From the NCBI GenBank assembly GCA_025558075.1, contig JAHLKF010000030.1, positions 1 to 64,000 of the forward strand: 64,000 bases of DNA, in the 5' to 3' direction. Every line of letters starts with the position of its first letter. The first letter of the stretch is position 1. Source of the DNA: Gaertneriomyces semiglobifer (lineage: Eukaryota > Chytridiomycota > Chytridiomycetes > Spizellomycetales > Spizellomycetaceae). Shown here one piece after another: positions 55,816-64,000 of this stretch. The notes under the pieces are model-generated. The model saw nothing but the letters and a program-made list of their open reading frames with translations, was not told the origin of the DNA and did not search any database. The translations under genes were made by a program, and so were the position numbers.

Positions 55816-57074
55816 ATGGTACGCCGGGTGACATGTCCATCAAGCGCAATTACCGTGATCAACTCTGTTATAGCCAACCCCTACAGGAGACGGTACACTG
55901 CACTCACCAAGCAAGCAACCCCTGTTTTCATTCCCCTCGTTCTTATCATTCTCATCATCACCGGAAACGCCATCGTCCCAAGACGGACCAGTGTCCTCTC
56001 AACAAGGCCTTCCTAGTGACAATCGTGCGGCAGACCCTGCTGCACCTGGTTCGTTTTTACCATATCTTCCTAATGTGGCCGACGCCATTACATCGGCTGT
56101 TTCAGACCAGCTGGGTTTCTTTGCTGTGGGCAACGACAGTCGAAGTAGAGGATCTATTCAGTATCAGCTTATTGGAGATACGGCGTCAGTGAAATCTGAC
56201 ATGCTAAGACCGGACGATTTGAGTTGGTATCGGGGACACTCCAAATCCAGGTCGGAGGGAAGTGGAATCATTCAAGTATCCTCACGATTCCTGCCTACTC
56301 GCACCGTATCGGATGAGCTGGAAGCATTGAACCAGATTCCACAGGTATGAAATGCCGCATATTGTTGCTACTAACATCGCTTCTCGCTAACCAACACCAC
56401 TCGCAGTTCCAACCTTTGATACCAACCACGGTTTCGTCTCAGAGCTTTAATTGGGGTGGATTGTTTGCGCCCTCGCAACGACGGTTACCAGGGACTGCAG
56501 GTAAACTGTCTCTCAACAGTGAATGTCCATCTCTCAGTGGTCATACTAACCAGCCTGCAGCTGGACTCGACCCGCGCTCTTCGACAGCTCTTCTCGAGAA
56601 GTGCCGGCGTCATATACAACGATGTGCGGATAATGTTGCGCGAGATCAGGTAACGCCACATCACTGTTTCTGTCGCCCATTATTCATGGCTTACATCGGC
56701 ACTCCACTGCAGAAAATACTCATCGACAGCATATCAAACATGGACGAGTATTGCGCGAAACTCGCCAACACCGTCGCTCATCGTAGTCACCAAGCAAAGG
56801 TACAAGGAGAAAAGCTCTCGTCCAGTAAGTGTTAACTCATTCTCAGTGGACCGCGACCCCGCGTTGATTGATGTGAATTGCAACAGTAACGATTATCAGA
56901 GATGTCGCCCACAAAACCAGATTGGCATTGAGTAGTGTACTCATATCACTGGACAAGCTTGAGCTGCTTCTGCCACCGGAAGCGCGGTTGAGTCAACTTA
57001 AATCGAAATACCCTGCTTTAGCAAAGGCAATGACACAAAATAACTCGTCGATACCAGCCGTACGCTCCCTGTGA
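55816..57074 (+). CDS. BORCS5: BORC subunit BORCS5 (myrlysin) homologue
   Basis: BORC is the lysosome-positioning complex that recruits ARL8 and kinesin; BORCS5 is the myristoylated anchoring subunit. The core is ALNQIPQ joined to FQPLIPTTVSSQ (human LQEIPTFQPLL), then RCADNVARDQ joined to KILIDSISNMDEYCAKLANT, VAHKTRLALSSVLISLDKLELLLPPEARL, ending at 57074. Human BORCS5 also has DQxxL..IK and LDRLNxMLPEGERL. Its N-terminal part here is longer and Ser/Pro-rich. The link between the exon starting at 55816 (MVRRVTCPSSAIT) and the core near 55.99 kb is not resolved, so the N-terminus and any Gly-2 myristoylation site are uncertain. Confidence 0.78.
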
Positions 57075-57128
57075 ACAAAATGTACAACATAGTGGGACAC
57101 TGCACCTTGCATTAGGCACTGTAATAAG

Positions 57129-57908
57129 TCACTTTTTACCGATAATATTTTTATTCACAGCGCTTCGCTGCAATGGCTTTTCTGCCAGTGCCGACTCTTT
57201 AGGTTTTCCAAGGGTGGGCGATCTCACGAATATCTGCTTCTCGGAAGACCCATTAGGAGACGGTCGTCTATCATTTTGCTTCATAACTCGTTTTGGCGTT
57301 CCCGGAGAAGCTCCACGTGGCGGGCCGGTGGAATCCGCCCGGCGAGGGGTTGGCCCTTGGGATCCGGTTTCTCCGGTATTTCGTGAACTCGAGCGCATGC
57401 CTTCTGCTTGATGCTCGCCAAAGATTCTGGCTTTCGCAGCAGCATATTCCGCTTCTTTATCTGCCAAGGATTTCTGAGGTCCCTGCGATGTTGTTTGGAT
57501 GTTTTGAAGTCCATCAGCATTCTTGGCATCCCGCTTCATTAATTTCACCTTTTTCAAGATAGAATTGCAGAAATCAATTAACGTTGCTCATACAAAGCTG
57601 ATCTTGAAGAACAGTATCTCGCACCTGGGGCACATACTCACTCCGAGCACTGCCTGTCTCTATCACCGTTGGACCCCTTGGGATGCTGGATTCGCAGAAT
57701 GTTCAGAACCCGCTTGAATCTCAATGATACATGCCAAAACTACCTTTCCGACAGAACCGGCGGACCTGTAGTCTTCACTTCTGGCAGCTTGATAGGCTCG
57801 AGCGAGTCCCACTAGTGCTCGAGGCGTCACATTAGGAACTGGGTCTTTTTGCCTGATGGGCATAGCAATTAAAGCATACTTCGTCTTCCCAGGAACTCTC
57901 TTCAGCCA
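57129..57908 (-). CDS. SZRD1-like SUZ-domain protein
   Basis: This is a small, disordered, putative RNA-binding protein. The SUZ motif is KSLADKEAEYAAAKARIFGE (SZRD1 has KSLAQREAEYAEARKRI). It is preceded by ILKKVKLMKRDAKNADG (SZRD1: RILKRPTSNG) and followed by a Ser/Pro/Arg tail (SSRNTGETGSQGPTPRRAD) ending in INIIGKK-like basic residues at 57131. The start is placed at 57908, MAEESSWEDE, which resembles the SZRD1 N-terminus (AESWEEA). The intermediate small exons between 57.87 and 57.56 kb are tentative. It is convergent with BORCS5, 54 bp apart. Confidence 0.7.
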
Positions 57909-58133
57909 TCTCCTCATGTGCATTTAACGTTTTGAGCGATTCTACGGCCAGCTGGTTTCTGGTCGAGATAGCAGAACGCGGGCTTTGTGCGGCGTCCACC
58001 GCAAGTGTAAAACACACCCACCATCAGCATTACCATTGAAAAGGTGTTGGACCTCAATCTCTGCAATTCAAGCCATTGGGTCATATCTCTCGATATCTCA
58101 TTGGACTACCAGACGGCCCGCGAAAACCATAAC

Positions 58134-60512
58134 ATGTTACGATTTGAAGACTGGTTCTGGGGTACCAGTGGTTGGTCTACAATCATGATCCAGCAGTCGT
58201 CTATCCGGCTATCCTGCTGAGAAAACTACCTTTGCAGGTGATCCGCTGGCCGGGATCCACCTGTTGCACCAGCGCCAGGAAATGGTGGGATAAAGGAACG
58301 TTCATGGCTCTTCATTCCTAGCCTGATCCTTGCCCATAGGGAACTGCAGAACTCGAAGAGGTAGTCCACCTTCTGCAGCTGCGAGTCGGAGCAGAAGAGC
58401 AGTACGCTGCAAAGCTTGGTGATATTGGTCGACTCAAACTGCGTGCCGACGGTTTCGGGAAAGACGACAGCTTGCTATGCGCTTTGTATACTAGCACACA
58501 ACGGGTGAGGATCCCTCCCGGTTTCCGCCAATTCATTACTCTCTCCTGGCTTACAGATTGAACCGACACATAGGAATTGATGACCCTTAGTATTGCACAT
58601 AAGAAAATGTCGGATGAAATATCGGCAATCATAAAGCAAATCCAAACCTATCTCGAGGAGAACAGAAAACTATCTCTTACTGGAAAGGAAAAGATTGATG
58701 CTACGTGGAAGCAATTAGAGAAACAGAGATGTGAGTTAGTCGCAATAGAAAAAGACTATCAGATCAAATGTCAGGTTGCCGACGTTGAACAGCGGAACCA
58801 CGAGCTTGCTCATGGAGAGAATGATTTACCTGCAATGGACATAATGATCACGGTTGGACGACATAACTATACGGTCGAGGAGTTCAATAGCGTTTTGGCG
58901 CGAATGCAATGCGAAATTCCAACGCAAGAAGTGAAACTTCTATGGGGGTCTGCTAAAGACTGTTTCACCAGTGAAGACGCTGTACAATATCTGAAGACGA
59001 TATTACACATTGAGGAGGAAGAGTCGCATGCCTTTTTTGAGCATCTTCAGGCAGATGGCTTTGTGAAGAACGTCGGCCGGACAGCTGCGTTTGGCCAATC
59101 CCAACATTTTCAGTGGAGGAAGCACAGTAACGAAAACGAGCCCAATCATCGTAGAAGGAGGCGCGAGGCTGATCGCGCGGACTTTGAATATAAGAAAGCC
59201 GTTATGTCAACGGAGGATATCCGCCTTCGATTGGAAGGCGAGTGCTTGCACTACATGAATTCTCTCCAGCATGCTGAAATGCGCCGACTGGAGCTGTTCA
59301 AACAAGCATATGAAAGTCTCAACGTCGTTGAAAGGATAGCGTTTGTCGCTATCGACGATATGTGCGAACGAAATGCCACCTTTGTGGAGACCCTGAACCC
59401 GGAGAAGGAGGTTGAAATACTTGTCGAGCGCTCTCGCACAGGGACAATGCGAATTCCTCCTGCTCTGTATACCGATTTCTATGAGCAGTATCCTCACGGA
59501 TGCTATGGCGTTTCGTTGGAAGATCTTGCCACTCGTGAAGGCACACAAGTACCGGCCATTGTGGAGCAATGCCTTGCAGTACTTGATAAACGATCGCCAT
59601 CTGCAACCGAGAGCCATTTGGAGATGTGGCTTGGGACGACGCGCGATATCGCCTCCTTGCACTCCTTGAGAAGCACACTGAACGTCAACAAGAGCACCTC
59701 GTGCAACCTTCAAGACGTAGAACCGTCCCTGATTGCACAAGCTCTCAAAATGTTCTTGATTGAGCTTCCTATATCAGTATGCTCCGACGAGATTTATGAG
59801 CCGCTCAAAATACTTTACTTGTCCAAAGCAGATGATAGTGCACCCCATAGGATCGCATCTCTGCGATCCATGCTGCATGTTTTGCCTACGGCACACTTTC
59901 AATCCTTAAAGCTGCTGGGTCGTCACTGGCATAGATCGGTGAAAGGCCTGGATCCCGAGAGCAAGAAAATTGCTGACCTCGCGCAACACCTTGGGCACTA
60001 CGTGTTACGACCGTGTGTCCAGACGTCTGTTACCCTGCACGACAAGCATCCGGCACGGCTTATCAAAGATATGCTTCTCTTTCACGACGACATCTTCAAC
60101 CATGCTGATAATCGGAGCAGTGACACGGCGTCACTCAGATCTGTTGACCTTGATGACTGCGAAGCCGACGCCGTTGATGGTAATTCCGTATCACTTACTG
60201 CTGTACACTCAGGTGGGCATAATCATTCTTCTGGGCTTGAGCTACATTTGCCAAAAATGAAAGAATATGACAGTGACGACGAACTGGACATAATGGTATC
60301 GGACGACGGAGTTGTGACATCTCGGTCCAATAGTGTGACTGGTAGCGCTACGAGCCTTCAGCCAGACGTGGACATGCTGGAATTGCGGCCTGTAGAAGAT
60401 GGAGAAGAGGATGAGGTACGTTCCATATGCTTTGGTGCAGAGCCATGTGGTTTTTCGCATCATCTGACGCTCTGAACAGGACATCGATGTCTTCAAAGTT
60501 GAACTGGCGTAA
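58134..60512 (+). CDS. Rgd2-like F-BAR/DEP/RhoGAP protein
   Basis: This is a cortical Rho-family regulator. The first exon at 58134 (MLRFEDWFW) resembles the Rgd2 N-terminus, but its splice is unresolved. The next clear exon encodes GTAELEEVVHLLQLRVGAEEQY, then ELMTLSIAHKKMSDEI and LTGKEKIDATWKQLEKQR, all F-BAR. A DEP domain follows (MQCEIPTQEVKLLW, EEESHAFFEHLQADGFVKNVG). The RhoGAP domain starts YGVSLEDLATREGTQVPAIVEQCLAVLDKR. The position of the catalytic arginine (normally GIFR) reads HLEMWLGTT, so the arginine finger appears missing. Later RhoGAP helices (LIAQALKMFLIELPISV, YEPLKILYL) are intact. The Ser/Asp-rich tail ends VELA at 60512 after a last intron. Confidence 0.85.
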
Positions 60513-60571
60513 TCGATGGATGTTTCCGCCTACGTTGTGACCAACGACGCCGGTCATGGTTCGTCAAATAC

Positions 60572-60620
60572 CAGTTAGTCAACGCTAAGCCATAAACAGA
60601 TATTGCTTGCGAGCATTAAC
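60572..60620 (+). repeat. Short direct repeat, copy 1
   Basis: The unit CTAAGCCATAAACAGATATT plus flanks, ending GAGCATTAAC, is repeated at 60647-60699 in the same direction with ~85-90% identity by eye. Both lie in the 226-base gap between two convergent genes. Confidence 0.75.
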
Positions 60621-60646
60621 AAAGACAGTCATAGTTGGTTGAGTAG

Positions 60647-60699
60647 CAGTTGACACTAAGCCACAAACAGATATTACTTGAGAGCATACAATGCATTAA
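60647..60699 (+). repeat. Short direct repeat, copy 2
   Basis: This is the second copy of the repeat at 60572-60620 (CTAAGCCACAAACAGATATT, GAGCAT, ATTAAC), with a small insertion before the final ATTAAC. Confidence 0.75.
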
Positions 60700-60738
60700 C
60701 TGAGCTTATTTGTTTGACGCCGCAAGGGCGCAGGGCGC

Positions 60739-61250
60739 TTACGGGCTTAGAAATTCTTGTAGGCGCTCTTCTGAACTGCATTCGCTTTCAAGCAATCGCT
60801 TTTTTTCAGTTCCGTCTGGCCCAACCTCAATTAGCGTCGGGACGCAAGTGAGCCGTGAGAGAGAGTGACGTTTGTAAAAATTATCAGGGTTGTTTTTCCA
60901 AGTGGAGCGAGCTCCAACAGGAACCTCCAGCAGGATCGCATCTTCAACTGTTCGGACCCACTTCCGCACAGTTGGATCGGCTGCAGTAACATTTAACACG
61001 CAGTACAGTGCACTTTTGTGATTAGCAGCACACACATACCAATGACACAGTCGGGACACCATGATTCTCCGGTTGCCGCTTCCTCGGTTCCTACCACCGT
61101 CACTTGAGGTTAGCGAAGTTCAAAAGGCGTAAACACAAATTCCTGAAGCACACCGAAAAATAAGATGAAACGACGGTGAGGCCCTGATTCCAAGGTGGAC
61201 GTCAAGACCTGGTCAAACTTGGCGGGTTCGTCAATTCGGATGACCTTCAT
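60739..61250 (-). CDS. TXNDC17: Thioredoxin-like TXNDC17 (TRP14) homologue
   Basis: This cytosolic thioredoxin-fold oxidoreductase is reduced by thioredoxin reductase and acts on cystine and other small or protein disulfides. Three exons: from 61250 (MKVIRIDEPAKFDQVL), then FVTVVGTEEAATGESWCPDCVI, then ADPTVRKWVRTVEDAILLEVPV to the stop at 60739, about 123 residues (human 123). The family-specific active site WCPDC (not WCGPC) is created by the second exon. A second conserved set is VPTLIEVG (cis-Pro loop) and LLESEC. Without splicing out 60961-61018 the frame would read through a pseudo-start at 61062. Confidence 0.9.
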
Positions 61251-61592
61251 GGCGGAGGTTTGTCGTATTTGATGAAGCTGTTGGTGCAGTGGACTCTCTG
61301 CTGGAACGACCACGCGTTATCATCATCGCTGACTTTCTGGTGTTATCACCCGCCATGCTGAATCGTAAACGACGGTGAACAAACGCAGCTTCCAGATATA
61401 CCTACGGGGTTGGTCGATTCATAGTGGTGCGCGTCTGAAAGTTGCTATTCTAGAAGCTCAACCGAAATCGTATTCATTCATCTTCATCTTCGAACGCCGT
61501 GGTCTTCACCGAAACGCTTTTCAAGTCGTCTTTCGTGCATCCATATTGCAGTTCGTTTCCTATCGTATTTTTCGTCAGCGTATTTATATTCG
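61251..61592. promoter_or_regulatory. Divergent region, TXNDC17 / G-gamma
   Basis: These 342 bases separate divergent ATGs. A TTCATTCATCTTCATCTTC pyrimidine-rich stretch near 61471-61490 may be part of the G-gamma 5' UTR. No confident factor site. Confidence 0.35.
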
Positions 61593-61923
61593 ATGTCAGA
61601 TTTGAAGCTACAAAAGCTGCTTGGTATTATTGCAAATGTTTTCAGCACGCTGGCATCAGCAGTGACAGTGACCAATTTCGATCCCTCTATATATACGTGT
61701 AGCTCTCAATGATCGGTTGCGTCAGGAGGAGGAGCTAAGTAGAGTAAAGGTGTCAGAAGCAAGTAAAGTGTAAGTATATCGTCAGTAACTTCATGTTGCA
61801 GGCGACTAACAGGTCATTAGACTTTTGACGTACATAACCACAACGTCCGATCCCTTAACGTCATCCTCCGAGGAAAACCCGTTCACAAAGAAGCAGAAGA
61901 GCGAAGGGTGCGCTATCCTGTGA
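61593..61923 (+). CDS. Heterotrimeric G protein gamma subunit
   Basis: The gamma subunit pairs with G-beta and anchors it to membranes downstream of GPCRs. Three short exons, 61593-61623, 61703-61769 and 61821-61923, sum to 201 nt and 66 residues. Exon 1 is MSDLKLQKLL. It joins to ALNDRLRQEEELSRVKVSEASK, then VLLTYITTTSDPLTSSSEENPF, ending GCAIL. The LKLQKLLALNDRLRQEL-type helix, the NPF motif and the C-terminal CAAX box (CAIL, for geranylgeranylation or farnesylation) are all diagnostic of fungal G-gamma. Because each exon is under 110 bases, no frame over 60 codons reveals it. The GPCR-like gene at 3.1 kb is in the same window but unlinked. Confidence 0.93.
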
Positions 61924-62030
61924 TGAATGATAGATGCTATGACCGGGAGCTCTGAGGACATGTAGCTCAGACGGAGCCACATGTGCTAGTATTCCTCAAT
62001 ACGTTTCTCAAAAGCTGAAGAACAATTAAA

Positions 62031-63852
62031 TTACTTCGTTTTCACATTCAATGGCACCGTCTCGATAGCCTTAACATTTCGCCGTTTGGATGCCTCAATG
62101 ATTGCTCTGTTAAGAAAGCTCATTCAGCATGGTCACCACTCCCGCGAAACGGAACGACTCACGTACCTCTTATGTTTTAGTTTCCTCTCATCATATGACG
62201 ACACTGTTTTGATGTTATCTCGTTTAACAGGCTTTTGTTTCAAGTTCTTCTTCTCATTCTTGCTCGGATTTTTCAGTTGTAACATCCACTCCGGCACCTC
62301 GCAACCAGAGTCTCGCATCACGTTCACCACAGTCTTCAGATATGGCGCATCTTCCTTGGTGAAAAACGTGATGGCTTCTCCTGCTCGTCCGGCACGTCCG
62401 GTCCGCCCAATACGGTGAACGTAGCTCGCGACACTCTGAGGGAAATCATAGTTGATAACCAGTTTCACTCCCTTGAAATCAATACCACGGGCCATTAATT
62501 CCGTTGCTATAAGGACCCAGACTTTCCCTTGCCGAAAGCTCTGTACTATGTTATCACGCTGTGCTTTGGTTCGCTCAGAGTGAATGACATCCACATTGAT
62601 GCCGTCGTACACGAGTTCCTTAAAAAGCTCCTTCGCACGGTCAATCGACTGCAGGAAAATCAATACGGGGGGTTTCAGGCCCCCTTCTTGCACCAGCTGG
62701 CGGATTGCGATCAGTTTCCCTTCTTCTTGGCCAACATACAACAGTTTCTGGTTTATGGTCTCCGTGGCAGCATTCCTGCAAGCGCAATGTAAGGGGCACG
62801 CTACGGTATAAGCAATTTAGCCGTTCCACTTACTTCTGGCCGATTACCACACGGATTGGATCCGTCATGAAGGTTTTAGCCAACTGTTCAACTCCAGACG
62901 GTATGGTAGCACTGAATAGTGATTTATGTAAGACCGTCGACGAGCATGCTGCGAATATCTCGTCCATTTGTTCTAAGAACCCCAATTCCAAGAGCTTGTC
63001 CGCCTCATCAAGAATAAGGTGTCGCACAGTGTTCAGCTTCAAAGATTGATGTTGTATCGCGTGCACCAGTCGCAACGGAGTACTTATCAAAATATCGAAA
63101 TTCTTGAAAGTGGCCACCGCACTATCATTTCCAGCATGGGAGTTGGCAACTTTCGTCAAGACGCAAATTCGAAAGGGCTTGCCATGACTCAGTTTTTTCA
63201 TCTCACGATGTATCTGCGTCGCAAGTTCTCTCGTGGGGCAGATTATGACAGCGCGAACACCCTCCTTGGCAGGCCACTTCAAATCATGCAATATGGGAAG
63301 GATATAAGCCAGAGTCTTTCCGGAACCGGTAGGAGCACATGCCATCAGTTCTCGACCGTGTAGCATGATAGGTATTGACTGCATTTGAATCGGGGTAGGT
63401 ACCGTGTATCCAGAGTCGTCCAAGTTTCTTTGCAAAAAAGATTTTATCTGAAATCTGCCCACCAGTTCATGAAAGCTCTGCAATGGATGCGGTACGTCTG
63501 TTCCATAGACTTTGATGTGATGTTCCTTTCTGTAAGCGTTTGCGGTGGTTTCATTATCAAACGGAATGAATGTAGGCTTGGAATCTGTCGGGTTGCTTGC
63601 ATCTCCATCGTGAATTTTCCTTCTCTTAGCAGTTCTACCATTTGTGCCATCCGCTTCCTTCGAAATGTCAGGCGCTGGTTGGTTCGCGCTGAAGAAGTCC
63701 AACTCTGGAGCAAGGGTAGTAGTCACAGTGGCCGTGTCGGATATTGAAACGCTGGTGTCATCGTGTGAGGAAGCTTTGAACAGTTCATGGTCCTGACGGA
63801 AACGTTTTCTATCAAACTTTGCGCCCGCTCCTAACACCCTGAACAAATCCAT
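62031..63852 (-). CDS. ROK1: DEAD-box RNA helicase Rok1/DDX52
   Basis: This is a nucleolar ATP-dependent RNA helicase needed for 18S rRNA processing and release of snR30. Exons: 63852-62834, 62775-62167 and 62106-62031. N-terminus [18 protein letters not shown] matches DDX52 ([16 protein letters not shown]). Q-motif region [15 protein letters not shown], motif [10 protein letters not shown], Ia PTRELA, motif [31 protein letters not shown] and [12 protein letters not shown] are all intact. A basic C-terminus ends [11 protein letters not shown] after the last intron; without it the frame would run to 62133. In-frame ttg three bases before the ATG is not a start. Confidence 0.96.
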
Positions 63853-64000
63853 CAATACGACCGATTCCGTTCCGATATCAAAATCGATTCTTCAATTCCC
63901 TGGGGCCGCCGATTCCGCCTCTGTTTTACTATCGGGCTGAATGGGTGCTCCTTGCGAATAAGGCCGTCTGCTACCTCGTCGATTTTACTAGTGGCATAAA
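63853..64000. other. Region upstream of ROK1 to the window edge
   Basis: These 148 bases contain the ROK1 promoter and 5' UTR. A further gene may start beyond the edge, but nothing can be called. Confidence 0.3.

Noticed and set aside
61375..61702. Plus-strand frames of 60-76 codons around the G-gamma start
   Set aside because: They run through the G-gamma 5' region and first intron in other frames and have no similarity to any family.

Overview
The window is eukaryotic nuclear DNA from a flagellated (zoosporic) early-diverging fungus, most likely a chytrid. Genes are compact, on both strands, and cut by many short GT-AG introns (mostly 45-90 nt). Several products are fungal in type: conventional kinesin with an IAK tail, a Rgd2-type F-BAR/DEP/RhoGAP protein, Bud22 and Rok1. 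Others belong to lineages that lost genes in yeasts but not in zoosporic fungi: CFAP57 (axoneme), TBCK, FAM72, NTMT1, BORCS5, TRAPPC12, an NPSN-type SNARE and TXNDC17. Species was not determined.

Layout. 0-3.1 kb: the 3' end of a coiled-coil gene, then 2.5 kb without a convincing gene, containing two direct copies of a ~45-bp repeat. 3.1-9.5 kb (+): a seven-helix GPCR-like receptor, kinesin-1, and an NPSN-like SNARE. 9.6-14 kb (-): Bud22, transketolase and a small unknown protein. 14.7-19.5 kb (+): CFAP57, convergent with beta-tubulin (-, 19.7-21.3 kb). 22.2-25 kb (+): TBCK. 25.3-28.3 kb (-): a large WD40 protein. 28.7-29.8 kb (+): a FAM72 homologue, convergent with a secreted phospholipase-B-like GDSL hydrolase (-). 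32.1 kb (+): Ubc13. 33.6-39 kb (-): TRAPPC12 and a PXA/RGS/nexin-C sorting nexin. 39.3-44.2 kb (+): a ~1,560-residue coiled-coil protein with C-terminal BRCT repeats. 44.2-45 kb (-): a DUF71/Dph6-like ATP pyrophosphatase. 45-46.6 kb (+): an unknown membrane/coiled-coil protein with a 72-bp in-frame duplication. 46.7-48 kb (-): ETF-alpha. 48.5-49.7 kb (+): NTMT1. 49.8-52.2 kb (-): a glomulin/ALF4/YBP-like protein. 52.3-55.5 kb (-): an ACAP-type BAR-PH-ArfGAP-ankyrin protein. 55.8-57 kb (+): BORCS5. 57.1-57.9 kb (-): an SZRD1-like SUZ protein. 58.1-60.5 kb (+): a Rgd2-like protein. 60.7-61.25 kb (-): TXNDC17. 61.6-61.9 kb (+): a G-protein gamma subunit in three tiny exons. 62-63.85 kb (-): Rok1/DDX52.

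There is no operon-like or secondary-metabolite organisation. Genes are housekeeping and cytoskeleton/trafficking genes in mixed orientation, often sharing short divergent promoters (188 bp at 39.1 kb, 97 bp at 45 kb) or nearly touching at 3' ends (23 bp at 44.2 kb). By theme: microtubules and flagellum (kinesin-1, CFAP57, beta-tubulin), membrane traffic (SNARE, TBCK, TRAPPC12, sorting nexin, ACAP, BORCS5), signalling (GPCR, G-gamma, Rgd2), ribosome biogenesis (Bud22, Rok1), and metabolism (transketolase, ETF-alpha).

Gene ends were assigned by splicing the reading frames by eye. Where a junction could not be resolved this is stated. The most interesting items are the coiled-coil/BRCT protein, the PX-less sorting nexin, the apparently dead TBCK kinase domain, the Rgd2-like GAP without a visible arginine finger, the unknown two-helix protein with the duplicated 24-residue block, and the repeat-flanked block at 0.7-2.0 kb.
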